Source of the DNA: Lyophyllum atratum
Taxonomy: Eukaryota; Basidiomycota; Agaricomycetes; Agaricales; Lyophyllaceae
Direction: 5' to 3'
NCBI GenBank assembly: GCA_014905825.1
Contig: JACGCN010000003.1
Coordinates: 2,232,001 to 2,296,000 of the forward strand
DNA length: 64,000 nt
The position numbers and the translations under genes were made by a program. Under the pieces are notes generated by a model. The model worked only from the letters and a program-made list of their open reading frames with translations. It had not been told where the DNA came from and made no database searches. Shown in pieces: positions 12,391 through 22,760 of this stretch. The first letter of the stretch is position 1, and each line of letters opens with the position of its first letter.

Positions 12391-12941
12391 ATGAAACTCT
12401 TCGTTCCCATCCTCTCCGCGTTAGCTTTCCCCGGGGCCAGCAATGCGCAGCGGAGTTTCATTGGCAATCCCTTGGACGGATCAAGCGTGACCAGAGGAGG
12501 CAAGGTCGTTGTGCAAGTTGTGCGCCCCGTACGTTTGAACCCTCATCCCATCGGCGACGATGCACTGACAGCGATCATACAGAACAGCATTCAAGGATCC
12601 ATCGAAGTCGGAATTGTCATTGGCCTCCAGTCGTGCTCTGACCCAACCCGTACTTGCTACCCTCCCGCTCAGGCAGTAGGCTCTGTCCTCTATAAGGGTA
12701 CCTACAACCCTGTGCTACATGAGCAACCTGGGAGGCCATACCAGAATTTCACGATTACCATTCCCACCGCGGATTACTTCCAGGGGAAGGCGCAACTGAG
12801 TGTTAGCCGTTTCCACCTCATTGGCGTACGTGATTCCTCGATCCTGATAGTTGAGGATGCCACTGATGCCATGCCATCTTTTCCCAGGCGGGTCCATCTG
12901 CTACCCTGGAGTTCAATAACATAACCTTGAATGTGTTGTGA
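12391..12941 (+). CDS. Small secreted protein, tandem family member 3
   Basis: Exons 12391-12528, 12583-12825 and 12888-12941 (all phase 0) give 144 residues. The signal peptide is MKLFVPILSALAFPGASNAQ; the mature region has VVVQVVRPNSIQGSIEVGIV, EQPGRPYQNFTITIPTADYF and LEFNNITLNVL. It is a recent duplicate of the 10822 gene, sharing promoter blocks, intron positions and most residues. It differs by an insertion (ADYFQ) where copy 2 has NFL. Likely secreted and N-glycosylated at NFT and NIT; function unknown. Confidence 0.85.
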
Positions 12942-13510
12942 TGATGGACACCTATAATATGTTGTTGTTTTCTAGGACTTTTCAAGGGCCTGCTATTCGA
13001 AGTTATCTCTACTGCTTGTCGAAACGTGTATCATCTAGATCGACTCTCCATGAGAGACAACATCATTTTTCGTCATCTGGTTCTCGGTTCCGCGACCCCA
13101 TTCTCTTTGCGCGCCGGTTGCTCCTCTATCATTAGCCTGGTCTCTTCGGCCTGAGGGATATGCTGAATCACCGCCTTTTAGTCTTGTCGCTTTCAATACA
13201 CTAGCACACAACTATTTCGCATGTAGGTAGTCTGACGACCTCATGAGTGGAGCGACCGAGAGCTCAAAGGCATACCTTTGACAGACATGCTTCTATCTGC
13301 TCGTATTGAGCCTTTTCGAGTGTGGGAGGCAAGTTGAACAAGATCACTTGCTGTCTTTTCGAGAACCAGTCCTTTGACAGATTTTGGTCATGATGTCTGC
13401 TTAACACAATTACACCTGACGACCATGCTATGTCGACCCTGTGGATCAATATGACTGCTATAAAGCGCAAGCACTTACCTGATCTTCATCATACCCACTC
13501 TCTTGTCAGT
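12942..13510. other. Intergenic region
   Basis: No supported gene. It contains a TATAAA at 13459-13464 that suits the AA12 gene downstream. Confidence 0.6.
13459..13464 (+). promoter_or_regulatory. TATA box of the PQQ sugar dehydrogenase gene
   Basis: A perfect TATAAA about 47 bp before the ATG at 13511. Motif-only evidence. Confidence 0.4.
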
Positions 13511-15121
13511 ATGAAGCTATTCCCCACACTCCTGGGACTTGCGTGCCTGATGCAGTTCGGAGCCGCGATGTTTCAACCCCTTGGAGTACCATTCAAGTCT
13601 CCTGTGACAGTGGCGTCAGGTTTTGTGGCCAGGGTGGCCTTCTCCAACCTCACAGCGCCTCGAGGAATTGTCATTGACTCAGAGCAGAACCTTCTTGTTG
13701 TCGAGCGAGGCTTCGGTGTTACGGCATTCACCCGAGTCTCCAGCCCAAGTGCAGGCTTCGAGCGTACAGTTGTACTCCAGAACACTGCACTGACACATGG
13801 AATTCAGATCGATGGGCGAACCCTGTATGTCAGCACGGCTACAAGCGTCCTCGCCTACGACTATGATGCTACGACCAAAACGGTGTCCACCGCTCCTTAC
13901 TTCCCATACGTTGCTGTTGATGGGCTCCCTGGAGATGGAGGTCAGTAATATCATTTTCCGTCAGGCATCACTGACCACGATTTACAGAATTGAAAACGCA
14001 CACACTCTTGCTCGAGAAGGACTTCGCAGGAAGGCCCAGCGCGATCCTTATTGGCTCCGGCCCATTGACCAACATTGACCCCACTGCCCGTGATCCCGCC
14101 TCTGGACGATCCCAGATCCGCCGTGTGGCCTTCCCTCTTATCAGCCCTGCTATTTATCCACCTTTCCCTCTTCATTGGGCACAAGGGCAAGTAATCGCGT
14201 ATGGCATCCGAAACCCAGCAGGCTTTGCCTTCGGTGTTGGGCCCACGATAGGTTCTGTTGGGCAAAGGAGCCTGACTGTGGTCGAAAACGGAGCCTCGGT
14301 CGATGATGTGACCGGTTTCACTACTGCGTTCGTGAACGACAATCCGGCAGATGAACTCGAGCAGGTCACGTATTCCACTGCCTCGACCACTGCGGCCCCG
14401 AAAGCCTTTGGGTATCCTGATTGCATCTCTCTCTGGAATCCTAACGCCGATCCAGTGGGTGTACCGCAATATGTTGGGCTCCCCCGAGGTGCTCAAGTTA
14501 GCCTCAACCTGGATACTGTACATAACGATGCATGGTGCCAGAATACGGCTAACGACCGACCTCCGTCCTTGAACTTCCAGGTCCGTTGCTTGAGATCCAA
14601 CCAAAGGCTTCTTTTTTGTAGTAATTGCTGATCCCTTCTACTACTAGGCGCACTCGGTTCCCCTTGACGTCAAGTTCTATAGCCCAGTACCAAGCACGAC
14701 CCTTTTGTCAACGGCTTTCCCAAGCACTCTGAGCGGTGATGCTTTCGTTTCATTTCACGGTTCTTTTGATCGTACGCCTCCCACTGGGTATGGTGTCGTT
14801 CGGTACGTCGTTTCTATTTGTTCTCGTTCGCAAATTGAATACGGCGCTGATGTTATTGCGTTAGCGTCCCCTTCCCACTCGTCTCACCATCAACGTCTGC
14901 CTTGCCATACTCGTTTTTAGTTCAAGCCAAAAACATGGATACCTGCCCAGGTAGTTGTATCCGCCCTGTCGGTCTTGCATTTGGAAAAGACGGCAGGCTA
15001 TATGTTACCAGTGATTCCAGTGGAGAGGTGTGTTGTATGGCCCTGTCTATTCCCTAGAATCAACTCACATGCCTTCTCGCAGCTTTTTGTGCTCGAAAGG
15101 TCGTCTTTCACCACTAATTAA
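13511..15121 (+). CDS. Secreted PQQ-dependent sugar dehydrogenase (AA12 / L-sorbosone dehydrogenase type)
   Basis: Five exons, 13511-13940, 13988-14580, 14648-14802, 14865-15027 and 15083-15121, keep frame and give 459 residues. The signal peptide is MKLFPTLLGLACLMQFGAAM. The rest is a six-bladed propeller: APRGIVIDSEQNLLVVERG, THGIQIDGRTLYVSTATSV, then YGIRNPAGFAF, AFGYPDC, GDAFVSFHGSFDRTPPTGYG, and a final GLAFGKDGRLYVTSDSSGE. These match the fungal AA12 family first described in Coprinopsis, which oxidises sugars such as 2-keto-glucose or L-fucose with pyrroloquinoline quinone and passes electrons onward. No cytochrome domain and no CBM1 is encoded, so this is the stand-alone catalytic form. 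The start is the internal Met at 13511; an upstream in-frame start would mask the signal peptide. Confidence 0.87.
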
Positions 15122-15568
15122 AACTGGGATACTTGTCCAATATGGGGACTGGTCTGGACAAATCAAGGTTTCTTGTTTCAACTTGGTGTAGATAATGATA
15201 TAGCATTCTTGATGAGCTCTGTCGACAAGACGACGCACGATCACTTGTATGGTTTGTCTGCGTTGCTTGAAACGCTGCTTGGATCTGTCTTGTCCTCACT
15301 ACGCATCCAATTTGCTGATTCTTGGCCCCCGAAAGTGGAAAAGAAACAGCGCCGATAACACGGACGGCTGCGATGAGCTTCGATGCAAACCCAGTAGGCA
15401 GTACGAGGCAGTACGAGGGGGGGGCAATGGCTCCTGATCACTTTCGAACAAAACCTAAACAGTCTCCAAAAGACGCTTGCATTCAATAAAATTACTTCGA
15501 GCATTCCGAAACGAAGTCCAACCGCTTAACACCTACAACATCACCCAGTCTATCCTTGATTATTCTTA
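15122..15568. other. Intergenic region between convergent genes
   Basis: Separates the 3' ends of the AA12 gene and the Abp1-like gene. Nothing else is recognised. Confidence 0.6.
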
Positions 15569-18267
15569 TTATTCCTGAACCTCCACATAATTCGCTGAAA
15601 AAGCAAGCATATCAGCCTCCTCAATACCAAAAAAAAACACAATAGCTAAAAAGGCTCACCAGGGAACAGCCCAACATGCCCATCCTTATTCTTCCCCTGC
15701 CACCACTCCTCCGACGCAGGTTCAATCTCCGTGACCCTATCTCCCTCCGCGAACGAAATCTCGTTGTCCTCTGCTGCTTCATAGCTGTACGCGCATACAA
15801 GTTAGAACGTGTTGGCAGCTGGGTAGTCACGATAGCCACGTACTCGTATAACGCAATAGCAGTGATCCCCTCGTCAGCTGCGGGAGGGGTCGGGGGAGGA
15901 GGCGTCGCGGGCCGCTGTAGATACGGATAAGTTTATTTAGCTATACACAGGATTAGGGAATAAGCTTACAGCAGGCGCTGCTGGTGCGGGCGGTGGCGGT
16001 GGTGGAGGAGGAGGAGGTGGGGGCGGGGGTGGCGGAGGAGGCGGAGGAGCAGCTGCAGGCTCGGGCCCAGGCTCCTCAGGGGCCGCTTCCTCCTGCTCGA
16101 CCTGTTCGACAAGTTCCACGTAATTGGCTAACAAGAAAGAACATCAGTCCACCACCGCAACAAGCCACAACCCAAAGAGACGTACAAGGGAACAGCCCTA
16201 TCTTCCCTCCAGGCCCAACACCACTCCACCATCCGTCCCCAACTTCTTCAATAGATCCAATGGTTTCTCCTACAGCAAGACTCATCTCGTTATCCTCCTC
16301 AGCCTAAATGGTTGCCCGATAAACTTTGGGTGCACAGCAGGACAGATGCGGTCAAATGTTACCTCATAATCATACACCACGACGGCAGTGACGCCTTCGA
16401 CGGCCTCGTGTACAGGTGTTGGCTCGGGCTCTGGAGCTGCTACGACTACAGCGGGAGGTGGCGGTGGAGGTGGGGGCGGAGGAGGGGGAGGAGGTGGAGG
16501 TGCAGCCACTTCTCGCTCTGGCTCGGGTTCTGGTTCCCACTCTGGCTCTGGCTCCGGCTCCTGTGGGCGCGGAGGCGGTGGTGGTGGTGGTGGTGGCGGC
16601 GGCGGTGGCGACGGAGATGGAGCAGATGCACGTGCTGGCACGGGCTAACAGAAATACGTGAGCGTTGAACATGCCGAAGATTAACCACACTTACAGCAAC
16701 AGGCTCCTCTTGCTCTTCCGGCTCGTCCTCGCCCCAAGCAGCCTCCTGAACAGCAGCACGGGCACTAGCATACCCAGCATCCCGAGCACCAGTATACGAA
16801 TCAGAGGATCGCGTAGCCACAGCAGCCGTTGCACCAACTGCCGCGCCCACGCCTGCCGCAGCCCCGACAGCCCCAAAGTTCCTAGGCGCACTTTGAGGAG
16901 CCGTAGCCCTTCCAAAAGCAGGTGCGCTCGAAGTAAAGGTTGACTTGGCAGCAGCGGGAGGGGGTACGAACCCGGCACCACGGCTGCGAGCCGCCTCCTC
17001 TTCAGCTTGCTTCTTGGCCTGCGCCTGCCGCTCGCTCCATGTCAATTTCTTGGCGCCTCCGGCTGGGGCGGGGGAAGCGGGTGCTTGCTGCTGCTGTTGT
17101 TGCATTGCTGCGAAAGGGTTCTTCAATTTCTTCGGTGCGGGGAGGGAAACCGGAGTATAGGAAGTTCCAACGGGTGCGATTCGATCATCTTCAGCAGGCT
17201 TGGTAGGAACAGGAGAAGCCACTATCGGCGTACGGGAAGGAGTTGCGGGAGACGCTGGAGACATAGGCGAGGCAGCACGCTATTGTCAAATAATCAGAGA
17301 GCGAACAGTCTATCTGGGAAACTTAGGACTTACTGCACTGAAAGCAGGGCGAGAGGCGGTTGGGAGCACTGGAGGACGTGCTGCGGTAGGCGGCGGAGGA
17401 GGTGGCGTAGCAGCAGCAGGAGCAGCTTTCTCTTCAGGCCAAGCGTCTTTCGGCGCCGAACCACCGACCACAGTTCGTCCATAGAGCGAGCCAGCAGATG
17501 CTGCTGCGGGTTTCGCAGCACTAAATGCCGGACGGGAGCTTGGAGTGGAAACAGATGGCTTGGCTGCGGGCGTTGGAGCCTTCCTGAGCTCGCCAATGTC
17601 GACCTTACCGATGGGAACGTAGTTCGTGCCTACAGGAGCGATAGGCTCGGCCTTGCGCGCTTGCTCCTTGTGCGTCGAATACTTGGCGCCTGAGGCAGCT
17701 TCTACACGAGACATGATTAGCGCGGGTGCGACGTCGCTCTGGTTGAAGACTCGTGAGATCGGCCGGTCGGAATGTGGTGTGGATTCAGACGAACCTCATT
17801 TCTTGCATTGATTGCGATATGGGCCACGCGTAGGAAGTTAGCCACTGCGCTTGAGTGCGTGTGGAAGAGGCCCTTCTTCGATTCTGGTACACCGTCACCA
17901 CACCAATTTATCTGAACGAACTTCGGCAGTTGGCTCTGTCAGATGTGATGAGGTTAAAGGAGGTAGTAGTGGTAATCCAATAAGAACGAACATTGGGATC
18001 CTGAACCCTAACGAATGCATACTGGATTCTGGTATTATGAGTTTAAAATCAGGCCATCGCAGAAGAGATGCGATGATTGCAGACTAACCTGCCATCGGAG
18101 AACTCTTCCTCCAGTTCTTCAAGACCGCCATCGCCAGTTGCCTGGACTTTCAAATCGTTGGTTCCTTTCTCATAAGTGAAGATAGCCCAGTCTATCCCAT
18201 TCGCATTGACAACGTTCTGATAAGCGTCATTGATCTCTCTGCTCGAGAGATTGACATGAAGAGACAT
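15569..18267 (-). CDS. ABP1: Abp1/drebrin-like actin-binding protein (ADF-H domain plus two SH3 domains)
   Basis: The ATG at 18267 opens an ADF-homology domain (MSLHVNLSSREINDAYQNVV, WAIFTYEKGTNDLKV) that continues across introns (IQYAFVRVQDPN, PKFVQINWCGDGVPESKKG). A long low-complexity middle follows, with repeated IAPVGT(N/S)Y motifs, a helical KKQAEEEAARSRGAG segment, and three long polyproline tracts. Two SH3 domains close the protein: VVVYDYEAEEDNEMSLAVGE...GWWSG...GLFP (about 16350-16190) and YEAAEDNEISFAEGD...EWWQG...VGLFPANYVEVQE (15790-15569). The last intron is 15595-15659. The family links cortical actin patches to endocytosis and Arp2/3 activation; budding-yeast Abp1 has one SH3 domain. 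Gly- and Trp-rich frames on the other strand here are shadows of the polyproline DNA. Confidence 0.9.
15975..16620 (-). repeat. Polyproline-coding low-complexity tracts (CCN repeats)
   Basis: Within the Abp1-like gene, runs of about 13, 16 and 20 consecutive prolines are written with mixed CCN codons (GGN on the + strand) and spaced by Glu/Pro-rich stretches. Likely SH3 or profilin ligands; such DNA is prone to length change. Confidence 0.8.
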
Positions 18268-19464
18268 CTTGGAGCTGTATATCGGAAGTTCAGCGCTGAA
18301 CACACAATTATTATAATCTAATCACCTTTTGTGATAGGATACGATGCTCCTGCCGTTGGGGTGAGGATTGGAGAGGTGTGGCGGGAGTAAATGGTGACGC
18401 GACGGAAGAGAAAGTGGACAAGGGCGTAAGAATTGTTTAGGCCTGTTTGCTTCTAAAGGAGCCGCAGCCCTCGCAGCCCCCGTCATCGATCACTGACATC
18501 AACCATACCACATGCTACTTGCAATCCTTTCGAAGGCGTCGCCTGTTCTACAGAGAGCTTGGGTTCTGAGGACGAAAATCAGTTGGCTCATCGATCCGTT
18601 AGGAGAAGAGCAATGATCATGATCGTTCCTTTCCGTCTCTTTGGCATCTCAAGGCGGCGCTGGCAGCGAAAGGCTAACGTTACGGTTAGTTCAACATATG
18701 ATCAACGAGAAGAGTCTATAACTTTAAGCTTCGCATAGCTAACCCGGTTATAGTATCAGGCTCTCAGTGAGTTCAACCGAGTCGAACAGGAATCAGGACT
18801 CGGAGTCGAAAGTAGAGTGCCACTTAGTAATAGGGCATTTCATCTTTCGTCTGTTCCATGACCATTCATTGAAGTGGCCAACCCTTTGCGTAACATATGG
18901 AACACCGTAGAAATAGTTCCAGAACGAGCGTTTAGGTTCCGCCCCACGACCATAGCGACCAACGCCGCACTGGCATACCCCGGGTTTTCCTACGATTGAT
19001 CACTACGCACGAACCTAGGTAATTCCGTTCTGACCTGTCGTTCAGCTTGGAGAGCCATATCAATGCGTAGTGGTGTTCCCTTCAACCACTCTGGTCCCAG
19101 CGGTTTCAAAGCTCTAATATGGCCTTTTGCGGAGAAAAATGATGCTACCGTCGTCTTCAAACATAGGCAAGACAGTTTCTTTGATCCATTTGATCTTTAC
19201 TAACAAGGCCTCGAGTACAGTCATAGGCTATGGTTACACCAAGGTCCCAATACAACCACGTCGTCGTCGTGGACATGTACGGGGCCGAGTTTGAATGGGC
19301 GGCCATCTGTAGTCCTACCCCATCCAGGCATTGTTGCTCGTTCGTAGGTGCTGCAGTCCAGAGACCCGCTATAAAACAGCTCCAGGAGCTGCATTTTGAA
19401 GGCAAGAGCTTCTCCCTCTCACTTCAATTCCCTTCCACCTCAACACATAACGACCACCTCTACA
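18268..19464. other. Intergenic region of about 1.2 kb between divergent genes
   Basis: No open frame with recognisable features. It carries the upstream regions of the Abp1-like gene and of the NTF2-like gene. Confidence 0.6.
19370..19375 (+). promoter_or_regulatory. TATA box of the NTF2/SnoaL-like gene
   Basis: A perfect TATAAA about 90 bp before the ATG at 19465. Motif-only evidence. Confidence 0.4.
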
Positions 19465-20003
19465 ATGTCTCCCTCTAACGTCGTCACCCAGTACTTCCAA
19501 TACATCAACGCCTACAACTTCGATGGGCTCGCAAGCCTCTTTGCCGGAAACTTCACCCACGAGTTCCGCCCTGCTTCCATCGGCGGGATGGGCATCCCAG
19601 TCCGCAACAGCGCCCAGTTTTTGGACTGGCTCAAGAACTTGCAGAAGTTGATTGTCGCCTTGAACGTGAGTCTTACTCCGCCATACATTGGCAGAGGATC
19701 TGATAACTAATCACTCTGCCTTCCATAGTTCAATGTTCCTGTTGAGACCATCGTCGCAGACAACACCGTTGTCGTCCATGTGCGCCACGCTTACCTGCCT
19801 TGATTTACTACGAAGAATACTAACGACATCGGGCACAGGTCCTCTCCGCTGGAGAGACTCCCTCTCTTGGCAAGTCATTCCCCAACGAACACTTGTTCAT
19901 CTTCCACTTCGAAGGAGGAAAGATCTCGAGCATCAAGGAGTTCATGGACTCCAAATACGTCGCTCAGCTGTCTGAGGACGAGAAGGCGGCTGGAAAGGCC
20001 TAG
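19465..20003 (+). CDS. NTF2/SnoaL-fold small protein
   Basis: Exons 19465-19665, 19729-19779 (51 nt) and 19839-20003 give 138 residues in frame. The sequence VTQYFQYINAYNFDGLASLF (residues 6-25) is the typical opening helix of SnoaL-like or ketosteroid-isomerase folds (a body of Tyr/Phe facing a cone-shaped pocket). The HEFRPASIGG, EHLFIFHFEGGKISSIKEFM and DSKYVAQL segments match the closing strands. No signal peptide, so probably cytosolic. Members bind or isomerise small hydrophobic molecules or have no known activity; none can be assigned here. Confidence 0.8.
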
Positions 20004-20336
20004 ACGACTCATGAAATATAATGTAGAGTTACGACACGATTTTGAAATGTACAGGCGAAGTGATGGAACCGTTATAGAACACATATGTTGATGTCTTTGA
20101 GATAACGTCTCAGCCTTGTTACTCGCCCCTGGAAAGATCGAAATTTCATTTCACAAACTTGCGAGACGATAATAGACAGGCAGATTTGCATCCCAGCAAT
20201 TGGCATTGGGAGCATCCAATTGACTGGGGCTAAAAACAGACAATGGATTTACCATGAGGACTATGTATATGATTCCCAAACTGACTAGACCTGCGCTTGT
20301 GTAACATTCGCAAGTCCTAAGAGACGTGGAATGTTT

Positions 20337-22461
20337 TCAACACTTGTTCGAAACAAGGATGCTTTTCAAAGCCATGACTTCATCCCATCTTTTATCCTCT
20401 AACCAACGAATCTCAGTGTCTTTTCCCAAAGTCAACACGGTTTTGACGTCTCGTAGCGGCTTTCCTTCCTTTTCCATCTCCTTTATCTCCATGCTTATTC
20501 TGTTCAACCACCGTTTTGCAATTTCCACCTGATGCGGCTCAAGAGTCGGTATTCTCAGCGCCCAGAGGCAACGATCTGTCCCGTGGGTCACATATCCTGA
20601 CGAACATAGCTGAAGTTATGATGCTGCGGGGTACGTCGAAACCAGAAGAAACAAACAGACCTTCGATATGATTTTGCTCAGGCGTCCATTCGATGGTATA
20701 CCGAAACACAGGAAACTCGGCAGCATGCAAATCCTCAACAAGCAGTCGAATCGGCAGATGCACCTGTAAACAGCTCAATATCTCGCCATATACCTTCTGC
20801 GCCTCCTCGCTTCCCTTATCTTCCGGTATCTTTCTCCACTTCCCAAGGAACCCGTCCACGACATCGGTGGGGACATACCGCCTAAGGTTCGGCGCTATAT
20901 CCCCAATCGTTTGGATCGGATGCGCGATGGAATAGAGGTACCACTCCTCTGACAAGTCCCCCACCACGATGCTTCGCACCCCATGCTCCCGGAGTCCTTT
21001 CGCCAGCCCTCCGGAGCGCTGCCAGGTAACAGGGTCGGGAGATACGGCAAGCCAATCCCCTGATAAACACCCACGGAATGTACCATAGGTACCGAGGGCG
21101 TCCGTTTCAATGACGTGCGTAATACTTGACCAGGGAACCTTGATTGGATCCCTTAGCGTTTCTAGAATGTCTGGAGCCTCGGGGTCTAGATCGAGTGCAC
21201 GGCAGAGAGCTATAAATTGGGGTCGATACTCTTCTGGCGTTTGAGGATTCGTCCTGCGTCGGTACTGTCAATTCCAACCAATTGGATAAGAAGGAAAACT
21301 TACAGTATCGCGTTGGACTGTAGGACAGCGGAGTGAAATGGTGCCATCTGCCCCTCCGGTAGACGCGATGCGTGGTGGAGCAGCTGGTGTACCGAGTGTG
21401 CACCTTCGTCGTTCCGAGGCATGAGTGTACACTATTGCGTAGGTAGAGAGAAAGGCAGGGCTCACCTGCAGAAAGTCCAGTCACCTGAATGTCATCAGAA
21501 TTACCTATGCATTACTATGAGTCACGCCCTCAAAGATAGTAACAAGTCGTATCGAACCCCCAAACGCTGCAATATTCGCTCTAACCCACTCCAGCGCCAC
21601 CCACTGGTCTTTAAACCCATAATTCCCTTTCAGTGCCGGTTTATCGCACGCAAGAAATCCAAAAGCCGACAGTCGATATCCAATATTCACCCAAACCTCG
21701 GAACGCCCAGCTGCGATGTATTGAGCTTGGGAACCGAGGGTGTGTGGGGAGCCGAATTGAAGAAAGCTGTAGTAAGATCCAAGGGGGATTGAGTCTGACG
21801 CCGAGATCTACGATGGGGGGGTACGTACCCTCCGTGAATATATATCTTGACTGGGAAGCCCTGCTTCTCTGGGAAAGAAGGTGGTGCGACGATGTTGAGA
21901 AACAACCTTTCATGAATAATCAACTCCCATGCATGGCAGACTGCGGTTATGCCTACGGATTCTCTGAGGGGTTTCCAAGTCCAACTTTGTCCTCAAAAGG
22001 CGTGTCTTAAAAGGCGGTGCGAGTTAGCGACCACGAGTCGGAAATAATGTTATAAGCGGGAAAAATCACCTCGAGCTTGGCCATCGTTCGTAGGCTGAAC
22101 GCCATCTTCATTTACCAAAATTCTATCAGTTCACTCATACTCACATTGAACGCTCATCATAGCTAACGTACATCTCGTTTCTTGAGTATAAACCTTACCC
22201 TCGTACTTGAAATCGTCAGGGAGAGGCACCGGATCCTCAAACCGGCCTGGAGGCAGTGCATACGGGATTTCTGTTTAAAACCAGGAAGTTATCCAAGGTG
22301 AATTCACCGTGGATTCAAGCGAAGATGCTGCAAAGTGCAGTACCAAGGAATACAGCAGCTCCTGTCGATGCACGACCACCGGTTACCGGTCCAAAACGCG
22401 TGTTTACAGTGATTGTGGCTGGGTTCTGGGAGAGTTCTTCGTGGAGGTGGGGGTTGTGCAT
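20337..22461 (-). CDS. Type-B carboxylesterase / lipase family (alpha/beta hydrolase)
   Basis: Assembled from short exons. It opens with TRFGPVTGGRASTGAAVFLE joined to IPYALPPGRFEDPVPLPDD, then GLGNPSENP joined to LFLNIVAPPSFPEKQGFPVK, the oxyanion motif IYIHGG joined to FLQFGSPHTLGSQAQYIAA, and GYRLSAFGFLA. The nucleophile elbow GLSAG (about 21460-21490) is formed only after two introns are removed, and GAHSVHQLLHHASRLPEG follows. The C-terminus runs EGYVTHGTDRCLWALRIPTL, with the probable catalytic His in THGTD, to the stop at 20337. Read without splicing it looks frameshifted, but GT-AG introns restore a full frame. There is no signal peptide, so it is probably intracellular. The ATG at 22461 is the best start; an in-frame ATG lies further upstream. 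Substrate unknown. Confidence 0.83.
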
Positions 22462-22760
22462 CGTGGTGAGCTGGGCTAGGGTGCGATGGGAAGGGACGTT
22501 GTTGTTCGATACCATGAGATATCGAAGACCGTAGACGTGAGATGTCAATCAGTACCCTCGGGCCGTCATTGCCGGTCAAGATACTGCCACTATCGTCGCA
22601 TGGTCCAAGTAAAACGGACAGCTGACGAGATGAATAATAGAATTCGCATAAAAAGGAACAGGATCTTCCTTGCTATCAGCATAGGAGAACATACATAGAT
22701 AAATAAACCAAAGAAGACCTTTCCGACTTCAAGTTTGTAAGAAGGGACTCGACTTCATGA

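Noticed and set aside
16312..16668. Gly-, Trp- and Arg-rich plus-strand frames
   Set aside because: Shadows of the polyproline tracts of the Abp1-like gene.
20337..22461. Carboxylesterase first looked like a pseudogene (no GxSxG, apparent frameshifts)
   Set aside because: GT-AG introns restore GLSAG, the SNAILTNPQTPEE join and the THGTD histidine region without any frameshift.
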